64,000 nt of DNA from Mesotaenium endlicherianum (GCA_009602735.1 WELA01006414.1:1-64000), one strand, 5' to 3'. Shown: positions 9,330 to 22,527, counted from the first letter of the stretch. Notes: generated by a model from the sequence alone, not told the origin. A program made the numbers and translations.

Positions 9330-12300
9330 ATGATGAGCTGGCGAATTGTCCAGTCGCTTGTCAACAGGTCTGGACCCGCTCGGACTTTTAGCAAGTCATC
9401 TTTTCCCTGCAGTACCTCATACTCAGGTAGTACTACTACTTATGAATTCCCCAGCTTGCTATCCCTGCTCCGCGCGACACTTCCACTTGTTGGTGATATC
9501 CATCATGTTTCAAGAAAGGCATGCCTTGACTCGTCAGGACAATCTCTGAGAACATCTGGCGGCAACATAAGCAGACACCACAAATGGGGCCCTCATGATT
9601 TCTCCTCTCTCATCTTCCCTCATCAGGGTTTCCCGGGCACAGATCTCCTTTCGTGCAAGTTGAGTCCAACCAAACTGTCCTTCTCGAGCAGATTTTACGG
9701 GTCAGTGACTGAAGAGGTAAAGGTAGCGGAGGGTTCCTCAAAAACTGGCCATACCCTCTCAAACCAGGAGCATCCCAACATAGTGTTATACAATGGGAGA
9801 TGGATGCGACTCTTCCGTCTCGTCGTCAGGTTTGGACCTTCCCCTTACTCACTTGCACAAACCTGATGGGCTGTCGCATTTTGCCCGGTGAACTTGGCCA
9901 TGCCAATGCGCATGCATGTCCCTACATGCCCACTCTCTGGCAAGCAGCCTGCGTAAAGTTTTGGGTCTTCATGCTGCATATTTCTCCATCATGAAATGGA
10001 GAATCACATGTCATCCTTTTGACAGAGTCCTTGGGACCATTCTGGGCCACAAAGGCAACACCCCGGCCACATGCATCCACCCATTGGGATGGACAATGAA
10101 GGCAGGATGGGGTTTCAAGATGGGTGGTAGGTGGCACCACCGGATAGGATACGGAGTAGACTCTGGGTTCTTGCGAGCGCACACTACATCATGCAGACTC
10201 GAATGACCAGCAGGGTTCTAGGGTTCAGGGGTTAGTGTCTTCTGGCTGTGCGTGGGCTTGATGGAGCAGATGGCTGCTTCCCTGCTGCCGCTGTTGCTGC
10301 TGTTGTGCGCTATTGTCCTCCGCAGGCTCAAGGTCATCCAGCTTACAGGTGTCGCCGCCCTGGCGTTCCCTATCGCCCAGATAACGCAGCAAGTATGGGC
10401 ACTCCCGATTGGTCGCCTCCTACTGCATTTTGATTTTGCTTGGTGTACAGATAACTGTGGTGTGTTTATTCATTGGGCTGGTGCGAGCTTCTTATATCCT
10501 TAAGTGCACCTCAGCACCGGAGCTCACGCTCTTGCTCTTGCTCTTGCACATCCGTCCCCCTCGTGACTGGGGTGCCCCTCCAGCACCATCCTCAGGCCTC
10601 CAGGCTTTGGGCCCTTGCCCACTGCTACTGGCTGGAACTCAGCCTCATGATGCACTCGAATGTGGACAGATGTCTACATCGCACGCGCATGTGCTTGGCA
10701 GTAGAGGTGTAACCAGGCAAATGCTTGTTGTCATGTTCAGTCCAGTAAAGGCACAGACATACTCTTGCTCTTCCTTTGGTCACACTGCCTGCTGCTGCCC
10801 ACTGCCCACCCCTCGCTCTCAATTTTTCTCTTTCTCTTGCCCACCCTCCCCCCCCCCCCCTTCTCCCTNNNNNNNNNNNNNNNNNNNNNNNNNNNNNNNN
10901 NNNNNNNNNNNNNNNNNNNNNNNNNNNNNNNNNNNNNNNNNNNNNNNNNNNNNNNNNNNNNNNNNNNNNNNNNNNNNNNNNNNNNNNNNNNNNNNNNNNN
11001 NNNNNNNNNNNNNNNNNNNNNNNNNNNNNNNNNNNNNNNNNNNNNNNNNNNNNNNNNNNNNNNNNNNNNNNNNNNNNNNNNNNNNNNNNNNNNNNNNNNN
11101 NNNNNNNNNNNNNNNNNNNNNNNNNNNNNNNNNNNNNNNNNNNNNNNNNNNNNNNNNNNNNNNNNNNNNNNNNNNNNNNNNNNNNNNNNNNNNNNNNNNN
11201 NNNNNNNNNNNNNNNNNNNNNNNNNNNNNNNNNNNNNNNNNNNNNNNNNNNNNNNNNNNNNNNNNNNNNNNNNNNNNNNNNNNNNNNNNNNNNNNNNNNN
11301 NNNNNNNNNNNNNCCCCCTTCTCCCTCTCCCTCACCCTCTCTCATGCGGGAGAGGGGTGCAGGGAAGCGTCTTGGTGGGCACAGTTGCAGCAGTAGGAGC
11401 TGTGGTGGGAGGGGCCGCCGCTGCCTCCTGCGCTCTCTGGTACTACTCTCGCAGGTCTCACCCTAATTCCTCTCCCCCCCCTCCCTCCACTGGTCTCCTA
11501 GCTCCTGGAGGCGCTGCTGCTGCATGGCATTTGGAAGCAAGCACGCGCACGAAGGGAGGAGGCGGGCGCGGTGTTCACAAGGCTTGGATGACGGAGTATT
11601 GCGTGCGGTGCTGCATGGGCGCAGATACATTGGGGAGTTGGCGTTGCTGGCGCCCGCGTACGACAGCGTTCAGATCAGCACCATCGACTTCTGGGGCAAT
11701 CGTCAGGTGCGCGCCTGCCGCTGCCGCTGCCGCTGCCGCTGCTGTGGCTGCTGCTGTTACTTCTTTCATGCGACATTCTGCCTTGGCTCTCCCAGGCAGG
11801 AGGGGCAGTGGCTCTGCTTAGAAGGCTGTAGAGATGGTCTCCAAGGCGGGCTGCCACAGTCTGGGGTTTATAGACCTGGGGTTGCGGGGTTCTGCCGTGC
11901 CACAAGTGTCATCTATCAGCTCAGCAGGCTCATGTACAATCCCAGTGAGTGACACAAAATGGACACAATGGACCGAGCCAGAAGCCTGTGACTGTGACGA
12001 CAATCCCTGCTGCTGCTGCTGGTGGTGGTGGTCCCCGGGCCTCCATTGACCGTGCTGCCTGTTTTCCTGCCGGTCCAGGGGAGCAGTCTACATGTGTTGC
12101 CTCGCAGTTGCCACTGACTGGTCGACTGACGCTGGACATTTTGCACCCTGCTGTGGTGGGTGCATGTGTGCATGTGTGCGTATGCTTGGGGGGTTGGATG
12201 GGGGGTGTACGGCTGCAACCAAAGGAGCTACGTACGAGCCTGAGGTGAGGCAGCCTTCTCTCACCCCGCGTGCCTGCAAGCATACCACCAAGCCCTTGCT

Positions 12301-13450
12301 GCAGAGCTGCCAGAAACTGGGATGGGGATGAGGACTGAGGCCAGGCCGCTTCTGCATTCATCCACTCATCCATCCGTCCATCCACGTGTCCGTGCCTCCG
12401 TCCATCCTCCCCGTTCACCCATCCACCCGTTCCCTCGTCCACCTGTCCACCTCAGGCAGTCTGCGTGCTGCAGCGGGTGATCTCAGCTTCTCAGGCGTTC
12501 CTCTCTCCGGCATGTTGGTGCCCTCCCGCAAGTGAGTGCGTTTCAGGAGGGCGGGCGGGAGGGAGGGACGGCAGTCATGGGATGGATGACGAATCGGCCA
12601 TGCCACTCTCTGTCTTGCTTGTTGCGGATCAATTGACACGTGCAGAGTCAAGCCAGCCCCCCTTCTGATCTGTCTCGGATTCGTTTGGATGCTGTTGCGC
12701 TCGTTGCGCACGCTTGCCAGGTGGATGGCACAGCACTTACGGCGGGGTGTCTGCCTCTCAGTCCTTGCCTCTCGCCTGCTGACCAGTTGGGCTGCTGCAT
12801 CTGCCTTTCTGCCTCTCTCTTCTGAGGGAGTACGTGCAGCAACGTGGTGGCCCCCCTTAAGGGGCTGAGCCGCGGAGAGGTGGAGCAGGCGGCGCGCCAC
12901 GTTTTTCTGCCCCTCGACGGTCAGGTTCCCCCCTCCCCCCTCGCCCTCGAGCCACGCGTGTGTCATGTTTGTGCCCCTTGACAGTCAGGTTCCTCGTCCT
13001 CTCTGGCCCTTGGCTTGAGAGCCAGGCGTGCGTGCCCGCACACATACCCAACACGCAGAGAAGCACGCGCGCACCATCTGGTATGTTCTAGCAAAGTGCC
13101 AGAAAGTGGGGAAAGATGTGTAATCCGTATATGCGCGAGCTGCAGGTCCCTTTTGCTCCCAGATGCGGCCTCCCTCCTAGCACGTTGCCATCTGCCGCGT
13201 ACGGCGCTGGGTATGCGTCCTGGACTCGACTAGACTCAACTAGCCAGTGACAGTGAGAATGCCCTAGTAGCCGTGCACAACTGCCTTCAATTTTCCAAAT
13301 ACAGACGCTGTGGAGGGGATGGAAGGGTGCCTATGGTGATGACATGCAGTAGTGGGAGAGAGGCAGTTCATTCTGAGTGTCCGACGCGGTCGTGTGCGCC
13401 AGCGGGCCCTCCTTATGGGCCTTCTGCACGGCACCCTCACTCCCTCTCAG
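9330..13450 (+). CDS. TMEM186-like mitochondrial membrane protein (spliced, 3' end unresolved)
   Basis: Exons visible by phase and similarity are 9330-9829, 10326-10392, 11363-11454, 11625-11706, about 12831/12840-12919 and 13350-13450. All five mapped introns fit GT-AG ends except the junction between the fourth and fifth exon, which is unresolved (a micro-exon or a GC donor is possible). The N-terminus (MMSWRIVQSLVNRSG) is basic and hydroxylated, like a mitochondrial presequence. Before the first membrane segment comes VLYNGRWMRLFRLVVRLK. Two hydrophobic segments follow (exons 2 and 3), then YYSRRYIGELALL and an STIDFWGNR motif, and a C-terminal block RQFILSVRRGRVRQRALL. This order of two membrane helices, FWGxR and an R/Y-GR block resembles TMEM186, in animals a complex I assembly factor of the inner membrane. 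The match is from memory. A related TMEM70/TMEM223-type protein is the alternative. The last exon is not identified; unspliced, the frame stops at 13588. Confidence 0.6.
10869..11313. other. Assembly gap (445 N) in an intron
   Basis: The run of N lies between exons 2 and 3 of the TMEM186-like gene and is flanked on both sides by C/T-only tracts (about 10815-10868 and 11314-11343). The homopyrimidine character probably caused the gap. Since exon 2 ends and exon 3 begins in phase 0 and the two membrane segments are complete, no coding exon needs to be missing here. Confidence 0.95.
12360..12454 (+). repeat. CATC/CGTC-rich minisatellite in an intron
   Basis: Imperfect repeats of CCATCCATCCGT/CCACCTGTC type run up to a CCTCAG that could serve as a splice acceptor. 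It lies in the intron before exon 5 of the TMEM186-like gene. Confidence 0.6.
12898..13035 (+). repeat. Imperfect tandem duplication spanning a splice donor
   Basis: 12898-12966 and 12967-13035 are two diverged copies of about 69 bp. Both contain CCCCTYGACRGTCAGGTTCC, which is the end of exon 5 and its GT donor. The second copy lies in the intron and gives a second donor-like site. Confidence 0.6.
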
Positions 13451-16046
13451 GTACTGAGATGGCCGAGCAGCCCCAAGGCTTGCGCCAGCTGTGCATTCAT
13501 ATTTGCGTCCTTTCTTGCTGCATTGTGGTGCATACATGCTATTCATTGTGTATGGCTATCCGCCAAAAGCTCTTGCTTGTGCCTATAATTGCCATGCACG
13601 CAGTATACAAACACACACACACACACACACACGCACACCTGGGTGTATCAGCCTATTGTAACAGTTGCATCGGACAATGTGAGAGTTGCAGCGGGCAATG
13701 GGGAACAGGAGCCTGACTTGGAGTAGTGAGCCACTTCTAGCTTGTCAATCGCCAAATGAGAGATAACTATAATGCTGTCACCTTGAGGACAATATGCTTG
13801 GAGGGGAGGCGATGCATGTCATGTTTGAAATTCAAATTTTGGCGTAGGTTGCATGCTTGCACCAATTTACAAATGGATCTCCGCACTCTTCACACAACTC
13901 TCATTCAAAGCTCTTGTTGGCAAGCCCCCTAGAAGCTAGCTTTATCTTTCTTGGAGTAATGGTCACGTGCAGGTCATGGATGAAGCAGGACGTGCAAACC
14001 AGGGGAGTGCAGATATTAAGAAGCCCTCTTCTGCACAGTGAGAGCTTGTGTACTTAAGTGTGTCGGAGAGCGCAACAAGCTGCATTTGCTTTGAAGAAGG
14101 AAGTGTAATGGCTTCTGCCAAATTGCTTGTGTGCTAGTTAATTGATTATAGACATAGTATTCACCGGTTTCACTCCTTGCATATATTAGCGTTCTTGAAT
14201 CCGCTGTTATTGTTTCTCTGCCCTGTCCCACACTCTTCATCATCTTTTCAAGCTTTTGTAAATGTGATGCAACTTGTTTGCTCAGTCACGAGTGGTCAAT
14301 AGTGAAATGGCACAAGTTTTGACATGAGATGTGCTGTTGAACATGGTGTATAATATGTTATTTCTCATCAAGATCTAAAGCTCCTTGCCTTATTTTCCTC
14401 CATTAAGGCTCCTTTTGTTAACAGCTTCTTAAGCCTTTGAAAATCCTAGTGAAATTCACAGCACCAGTCATCATCTCATGAGGCAGCTGAGTAGGCGAAG
14501 AAATGTGACTTTTGTGTGGTGGGAGTGCCAAAAAGTTTCGCTGAAGGACTTTTCCCACACATCTAATTGACCTCATTGAACACTATGCATAGCGCATATC
14601 GCATATTAATCTGGTTCTAGACCCTCTGTATCCTTTGTTTCCTCTTGGGTATATTATCAAAATAGGCCTGTGACCATATTTTTGTGGGTTAACTTTTGTT
14701 GTTGGCTTCCGCACCCAGTTGGTGTAAAGATTGAAGCGAAAATGGATAATAACTTGTCAGGTCAAATTTTGTTTAAAAGACGCTTGCATGCCACATTTGC
14801 CACCTAGCCTTGAGCCTAGTTATGGGATACTCGCGTATTGGTTCGTGAGCGACGTGTAACACCATGTACTTCGACGTATTTTTGAAATACTCGAAATACG
14901 CGTCCTGAATAGATACAAATGAATCTCTGGCGGTTTGAAAATGTTCCAATCAATTTTCCACTTTCACCACTTTCATATTATAGCAAATTGAGTCCTCTAC
15001 CATTTGCGACCGATCGTGCTCGAAGTTTGTAAACAATTTGAAAGTTATAAGCCGTGCCATTTTTTCCAAGAATCTCAAAAAAAATGTGATACACACGTAT
15101 TTCCATTTCTTACACGTGAAAGCGAAGAAAGTGCAGGAAGAAACAGAGGCTATGGAGGAGGGATGCATACGTAGTCAGATGAGGTACTAAGGTCAACAGA
15201 TCAGGTGTGAAGGAGCCTGATTTGGAGAGGGACAAGTCAGAGAGATCGGGTCCAGAAGATACTTGTAGGGACTCAGATGAAAAGTCCTGTTGATAGAGGC
15301 GTCCGCTCCGCGTGCGCCCAGGAGTCGGAAGCAAACACTCAGGCGACGCAACGAAGAACTAACAGCAGGGGGGAGCTTACTGGTAGGATCATACCCTCCC
15401 TCTCTTAATGGTTCTGAAGTGTGAGAGGGCGAGAGCATGAGACAACCGTCATTGAAACTATGAGTGATACAAGGATAAATACACATGTAAGCGGCTAGAC
15501 CGCTCCTAACGTACCTGATCTGTCCCCTAATGCCTAACCTCTAGTTGAGTAGAAGGTTAACGTTTGTGTGTAAAGGGCTAGGAGCACGGGTAGGCGGGTC
15601 ACTAAGGTGTTGTGTGCGTAAGAGTCTTGTGGTAGGGCAAGCGATGTTATATGGCGAGCTTCGACCTCGCGAGGCCTTTATACCAATGAATCCAATGTAT
15701 GTGTGGAAAAGAGCGTGTCTCACTATGACAAGTGAAGCAACAATCAAGTACTACAGCAACAAATTTACAAGGTCAAGAGCTCGAGGAAAAATGAGTGTAG
15801 AAGCATGAAAATGACATACGAATGCTAACACTCTGTGAGTGTTAACTCGCGGCCTAATTAGCATACCCACAAACGTTTAGCCTAGTGCCGAAAACAAACA
15901 ACAAAGTTACGAACCTACCTACTAGAGTGACGCGTTAACACGTCACATCAACAAGGAAAACCCTGTCTACGGACATATGGAATGACTCAGACAAGAACGT
16001 ATGACACGATACAAAAGGTCGACCACCCACTCCCCACGTACATATC
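13451..16046. other. Long stretch without a supported gene
   Basis: The beginning probably holds the end of the TMEM186-like transcript. A dinucleotide repeat lies at 13611-13638. Between about 15110 and 15490 two overlapping minus-strand frames of 70-100 residues occur, one with a TRSGRLY stretch reminiscent of Copia Gag/Pol junctions. 15500-16000 might be an associated LTR, but no paired end was found. No host gene, tRNA or rRNA was recognised. Confidence 0.4.
13611..13638. repeat. (AC)n microsatellite
   Basis: There are eleven uninterrupted AC units, then GCACAC. Confidence 0.95.
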
Positions 16047-16775
16047 TGTAAGGTCATAGGTTTATAAAGTGCATTTTTGAGTTTCATGAAAGTATGTTTT
16101 GATTATATAGAAGTTTAAAGTGAATTTTTGTGATCATTTTGATATAAAGTTCATCGAATTTGGTCAAGTATTGAGAGAGTTACGAATTTCCGAAGTTTAA
16201 TTAGTTTTGAGGTCAGTTGACGACTGTCCTTAATTCGCGGTGAGCGCGACCGTCGGATTGACCGACAGCGTCGAGCGATCTGGCCCGTTAGTGTGAACTC
16301 GAACCTTCACGTAAGTTCGGCTGACGCGGAGTGCCGACTAGGTCGATTTACCTAGAAGTTTCGGTTTAGCCTTGCGCGTCTAAGATAGAATATTCTAGTG
16401 ATGTCGATGCATGTATGTGGACGTCAATTCGGCCCGACACGTCAGATTGAACTGATCTGGCTTACTCACGAATATTCTGGAAGGGACGATTTGACGAACA
16501 CTCAGGAAAATCCGTAGCTTCCTCCAAGAGAGGAGCACTTAGGCAGAAAACTATAAATAGGCATAACTTCTTTGTTTCTCATCAACTTTCACTTTTGTAA
16601 ATTTCTACGGGTTTGTAATGACAAGGCCTTTGTGAGCAGTTTCTTGGCACTCAAAATGTCAAGTAATATTCCTAAGCTTTCTTAGCAATATGCCGCTGCA
16701 CTCTTGAGTATGATTGCAACTAGCTTTGTTCCTCGTGAGTCACTACGCTTCCACTAGGGCACTCTGCCCCTTTCA
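16047..16775 (+). repeat. Solo LTR of family A
   Basis: A 729-bp LTR (TGTAAGGTCATAGG...CTGCCCCTTTCA) is flanked by a perfect 5-bp duplication ATATC on both sides. No internal sequence is attached, so the element was removed by LTR-LTR recombination. Confidence 0.92.
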
Positions 16776-16914
16776 ATATCCATACGCTCCCCTAAACCCC
16801 TAGCAACCCCGTGGGCATACCCGGCGGGGTTGCCAATCGCACACGACGACCAAGTCACAGGCGACTACAGCTCCCACTTGTTACCAGTGCCCCCTTCCGC
16901 CCCCCCCCTCTTTC

Positions 16915-17649
16915 TGTAATGAATCAGTGTATTAAGTAAATATGACATTCATTTAATTATAGTACTTAAAAAACTTCAGTTCGCTTAACCCTACTTAATA
17001 TTAAGTCAGCTGGATGTTTAATACTTAGTTAAATGACTCAGTCGGAAGCCGCCAGTTGAAGTCAATTTAGGTCAGCTTGCTAACTTAGGTCAGCTACCTG
17101 ACACATTCTTTGAGAGCCAGCTGACTGCCGTACTGGGTAGCAGCCAACTGCCTAGCTATGCATCTGAGTGCGGTATGCTAGATGAGTGGCCAGATGACAC
17201 CCTGAAGGTGGATGGCGGTTCGGGATGATGGGAGATGGCTGGGGATTTGGTTACCCGAGGTTCTACCGACGAGGTTAACTCCCGGGTAGGCAGTTCTATC
17301 GCACTTGCCGTTGAACAATAAACTCATTTTATGTACATATGCTACGTATTGCCTTCGAGTTTGGCATTTGGAAACGAGGCCAACTCTCCTGTATAGCTTA
17401 CTGAGAGATATTTGAATCCAAGGCGAGAAGCCATTGATGCAAACTGTCTTCTAACCTTGCTTATGTACGAGTTTACTATTTGCATGATTGATGCTCGTTT
17501 ACTTGCATTTGACTTGTGAGTATTGTTCATTGCTAGTGTATTGTCTTGTGCTATTACATCAGTTAGCAGAGAACACCAGAAAGATTGTTGGCTGATGTAA
17601 AGATCTTTAATTAATTGTTAATTGCCTATTGGTAAGTCGATTCATTTTA
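16915..17649 (+). repeat. LTR-B, 5' LTR of B0
   Basis: A 735-bp diverged copy beginning TGTAATGAATCAG and ending GTCGATTCATTTTA. It is paired with 39782-40498. Confidence 0.88.
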
Positions 17650-18415
17650 GAGGTATCGGAGTTGGTTATCACAGTAGTCTTGTATGGTAAGGACTAGGTC
17701 TCAAGCTAGCAACTCTCGTGAAATGGAGGGTGAGGACAATGATAACCTTGTGGAAGGGCAAGACAAAAGTCGCGTCTTTGGACCCCGTACCTACTTATAA
17801 ACGCTGCATGATGCAAGAGCTAGAGAAGCTGCAGCTCTTGCTGCAGTAGCAGCTCAGCTTGCTGAGGACGAGCGTGTAGCCAAAGAGGTAGAAGAGGCAG
17901 TAAACAGGAGGGCCTCGGATGAAAGAACAGTGGAAGAGCAGATGGCAGAGAGGGCCAATCTCCTAAACCAACCTCCTAATGTGCCTACTGTTGTACCTCT
18001 TCCTCAGACTCGCAGACAGCTGAGTGCAACAGATATAGCCGGAGCAACAGCAATCGGGAATGCCTAAGCTGCTACTAATGGAGCTATTGTTGCTGCTGCT
18101 GCGTTTGCTGGGCTACCACCTCAGCATGTAAATTTGGAAGCTTTATTCTTGCAAATGCAATCGCAAATGGCGAGCATGTATCAGTCCCAACAGGAGGACA
18201 AAAGAATCCTGATGGCATTGCTGCGTGAAAGAGACCAACTGGGTTCTCAAACCGCTGCTGGTGGTGGCAGAGAGCCTAGTAAGCCCAATTCAAAACCTCT
18301 TCAGGATTATGACCCTGAGGGAAACAAAAAGTACTACCTGATCAAGTTTCTCGCTGATGTTGAGCAGTGGCTAGAGACTTATACACAACTGCAGGACTAC
18401 AAGAAAGTTGGGCAC

Positions 18416-19137
18416 TGTAATGAATTAGTATATTAGTTGATATATTATTCATTTAAATATAATAGTTAATTGAGTTCAGCCTGCTGAACTCTAGTTAATA
18501 ATCAGTCTGCTGGACTTCATATTTAATATCAGTTTAATGACTCGGCCGGAAGTAGCAGGCCGAAGTCAACTTAAGTCAGCTTGCTGACACATTCTTTGAC
18601 AGCCAGCTGACTTCCGTACTCAGTAGCAGCGAACTGCCTCGATATGCATCTAAGTGTGGTATGCTAGATGAATGGCCAGATGACATCCCTATGATGGATG
18701 GCGATTCGGGATGAGGGGAGATGGCGGTGGATTTGGTTAACCGAGGTCCTACCAACGTGGTTAACTCCCGGGTAGGCGGTGCCATCGCACTGACCGTTGA
18801 ACAGTAAACTCATTCCATGTACATATGCTAGGCATTGCTCTCGAGTTCGGCATTCGGAAACGAGGCCAACTCTCTTGTACAGCTTGCTAAGAGAGATTTG
18901 AATCCAAGGCGAGAAGCCATTGATACGCACTGTCTTCTAACCTTGCTTATGTATGAGTTTCCTGATTCGCATTATTGATGCTAGTTTACTCGCATTTGAC
19001 TGACGAAGTATTATTCACTGCTAGTGTGTTGTCCTTTGTTGTTTAACCAGTTAACGGAAAATACCATAAAGATTACTTGCTGATATAAAGATCTTTATTA
19101 ATCGTTAATCGCCTATTTGGTAAGTCGATTCATTTCA
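18416..19137 (+). repeat. Solo LTR-B inserted in gag of B0
   Basis: A 722-bp LTR (TGTAATGAATTAG...ATTCATTTCA) is flanked by a perfect GGCAC duplication. Gag sequence of B0 continues on either side in the same order as in B2, so it is a later insertion reduced to a solo LTR. Confidence 0.92.
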
Positions 19138-20760
19138 GGCACACTGGTGCTCTACTGAAAGGCAGTGCAGTAGACTGTTGGCTGTATTGGAAAGGAGAGC
19201 GTAAGGCTTATCAACTCGGTGACCCTACTTGGGTAGAGTTTGTCGAGAAGCTGCATAAGAAGTTGATGTTATCAATTAGCAGGAGAAAGCTATCTATGCG
19301 ATGATCTCCTTGACACTTAAGCAAACCACTCCAGTAGCTGACTCTGCTCAAAAGTTTCAGCAGCCGAAATTGCGAGAGCGGTATAGGATGGCATACTTCA
19401 AGTGTGGCTTGAAATCTGAGGTCTCAAGTCATTTTGCTGAAAAGAATTATGAGAAACAGGCTGACTTGATCCAAGATGCTGATGCCTGGGATCAGCAGCA
19501 GTTCAATCACAAGCGCCAGAGTAATGCTTTGGTGTCTAAGATTGTCAAAAAGCAGACCACTTCATTTTTTGAGTTTGCTCAAAAGTTCCAAGAGAACATG
19601 ACGAAGCAACCAGATTTGCCAGCGCGGTATAGGATAGCATACTTCAGGTATGGCTTGAAATCCGAAGTCTCAGGTTATTTTGCTGAAAAGAAGTATGAGA
19701 AACTTGCTGACTTGATCCAGGATGTTGAGGCTTGGGATCAGCAGCAGTTCAATCACAAGCGCCACAGTAATGCTTTGGTGTCTAAGATTGTCAAAAAGCC
19801 ACATGGTTCCTACAATGATATTGAAGGAGATCAGAGGATGATCAAAGTGATGAGTATGAATATGAGTACAATGTTATGCAGTCTAGAGGGAGGGGTGGAT
19901 ACTCCCAAGGGGGCTATGGGAGAGGCGGTAGTAGGGCTCAGCCGAGACCAGCCTCAACAAAATCTATTTGCTACCACTGCCAGGAGTTGGGCCACTAGAG
20001 AGAGCAGTGTCCTAGAAAACATCTTCCAAAGGTCGAGAGAAAGGATCAGCCTTTAACACTAGATGGCCCACCAGATTACACACTTTTTTGATGCATCTAC
20101 TACCTTTGATCTTGTTTTTTTTGCCCACAACTATACCAATCCAAATCTCAAATGATGCGTATGTTTGAAAACCTTGTATCACAATTTGGGGAAGAAAATC
20201 CGAAAAGAATGCGGCCAAAAAATTCTTGTCAAAACTGCAATATTTGGTGCATCATAACTCTTACCATAAAATGATCAAGAAACTGTGATGTTTGCCAGTA
20301 GTGTGCATAAGGGTTTACGTGGGTGTGCAAAATTACAAAGTCATAGAACAAGTATATGGTGCATAATAGGTCCCAAATAAAAATAGCATCACATTTGATG
20401 CGCAAAAAAACATTGATGCAACAAGCGTTCTGGTACCTGCCTAAACTTAGCAACACTTTTTGAAGTGCACAAAGGTCGTGCTAGCTTCAAAATACACACC
20501 ATATAAATGCTTTAACAGCTTTCTAAAAATTATTTTTGATATTTTATTTATAAAATTTAAATTAAATAAATCAAGTATTCACTCTTCAGGGGCAAAATCT
20601 AAAATATTTTCATATCTAGAAAAACAAAAAATATAATGAAATACATTCACATCAGCACATGAGTCTCATGCCCTCAGAACTTTTATAGCAGCCGCATACA
20701 TTTTATTCTACCTCATAATAGATTGTAAAGTTTTCGTCGATATTCCGCCTCAATGTCTCT

Positions 20761-22527
20761 CTACTTCCTCTTCTCTCTCTTTGGTCCAACATCAAGATGG
20801 GAGGTCACTCTGGTTGTATGGTAGATTTGGAAGAAAGGGGCAGCACACAAATAGACATTACACTGCAAGCACTTATAGTCACTATACTTAGCTCTCTTCC
20901 TATAGGCACGATGCCCAAAAAGTATCGGCAACGCACGCGACGCAATAACATCTCTTCTCTACCTCTGCTGGAAAGTGCTCGCCACTGAACCTTCCTTCTC
21001 CTGTAGGCTGGGCTGCCACAACCCTTGTTGACACTCCACTACAACTTGCTTCATTAGGGTGCTGGAAAGAACACATCTTATCCATGATGTCCAAGTAAGT
21101 GTCCCACCTGTCCACCTTAGGATTCACCATCTTGTGCATGATGACCACATTGGCTAGAAGGCCATCAAAGAGACCCCAATATGCTCTGTGCCACCACTTC
21201 CTCTTCACTAGAACTCTCTCAACACTGTAGCCCGTTTTCAAACAGTATGCATCATATTAATCTACAACATCTCCATACAAGTTGTAGTGCTCAACTTACA
21301 CAGGAGCTGGAAGGACAAGTTTCTGTTTTCTGTTACGCCTAGTTTGTGTTTTGGGAGCTAGCCCTTTGGTTGTAAGTAGAAATGCATAAGCAGCTTTGTC
21401 ATTCTAAACAATTGCTACCATAGGGGGGTGTACATTGTAAGCTGCCAAACAAGCAACTTTAAACTGGCTATTAGGCTTCATATACAACATAGCCTTAGGA
21501 TATTTTTTCCTCGTGGACACAACTATGCGAGTGACTCCATGTCCTAATTGTGCTAGCTTTGAGAAGAGGTGAGGGGAGCTGAAACCTCTATCAAAGATGA
21601 GTGTAAGAAACCTGCCACTAGGGAGCATAGCTATAAGGTCTAACACAATATCAATTTTAGCTCCATCTTTCTTCACCCTATCATAGATGATGAAGGCATG
21701 GCATAAGTAAGTAATTGCATCACAAATATTAAACACTTCTATGCCATACTTGCATGGTTTGGAAGATTTGTACACCCTAATGGGACACTGTCTGTTGCGG
21801 ATAGGAATGGTTCTTTCATCTACTGTGAGGGTTGCACCAGGGCTGTAGGTTTCTATGCACAAGTTTGTGAAGCGGTGGAGCTGCCATAGCTTGTATTCTC
21901 TAGTGTTTGGAGGAAAGCATGTTCTTTGTCTATTGTCTTTGAGATGAAAGAATCTTCTAATCTCTTGAATCTATTCCTTCCCATGAATTTGCCAAAGCTA
22001 GGAAGTGTTATAAGCCCTTTCACAGTCTTTTGCCAATAACTCCTTAATCTCAGTAGTCCATGCAAGCCCATAACCATGCATAGCCCATGGAAAACAACCA
22101 TCTCCGTGCATGTGACAGGAATCCACCCTCTGACAGGATGTAGTGATGCATCATTGTTTGTCTCCAATAGCAGCTGCTAAAGGAATGCAATAGGCATGAA
22201 CAAACAGAAGATTCCAAAGGGGCTCAAGCCTTTGAACCTCCTGTTGGGAATGCGCAGCAAGCCATGGTGATGTGTAGTGCTAGGCTGCAGCAAGTCCACC
22301 TGGCAGGATTCTCCGCGGGCAGGCTCCTTCCAATCCCAAAGTTCTTCATACTCCTCCTCCTCCTCTTCCTCCTCCTCTAGCATGGTGGGAGCAAGAGGCA
22401 CCTCCTCTTCCTCCTTAGAAGACAACCTGTTTGCCCCATTACTGCTGTTGCTGCTCTCAGGGTCGGAATCAAAGTCTATCATGGGCTCTTTTCCTTCTTT
22501 TGTTGTGAGAGGGAGCCCTTGAAACAT
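20761..22527 (-). pseudogene. piggyBac transposase (DDE_Tnp_1_7 family), decayed
   Basis: The ATG at 22527 opens an acidic N-terminus (Glu run at about 22350) typical of the family. The catalytic region follows: first Asp in LTVDERTIPIRNR (about 21800), second in LIFDRGFSS (about 21575), third in the GDVVD context (about 21265). Then comes a KWWHRAYWGLFDG block (about 21200) and a C-terminal Cys-rich ribbon (C-x2-C-x4-C around 20830) ending at a TAG at 20761. Four in-frame stops (near 22178, 21405, 21288 and 21258) and one frameshift shortly before 21862 disable it. The gene is therefore dead, although the termini look intact and could still be recognised by a related transposase. Confidence 0.85.

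Noticed and set aside
10409-11821. A 470-residue open frame across the N gap
   Set aside because: It is mostly N read as unknown residues plus intron sequence. The real exons lie partly in other frames.
15110-16000. A Copia-like element with TRSGRLY stretch and possible LTR
   Set aside because: No protease, integrase or RT motif, no paired LTR and no target duplication were found. It is too weak to call.
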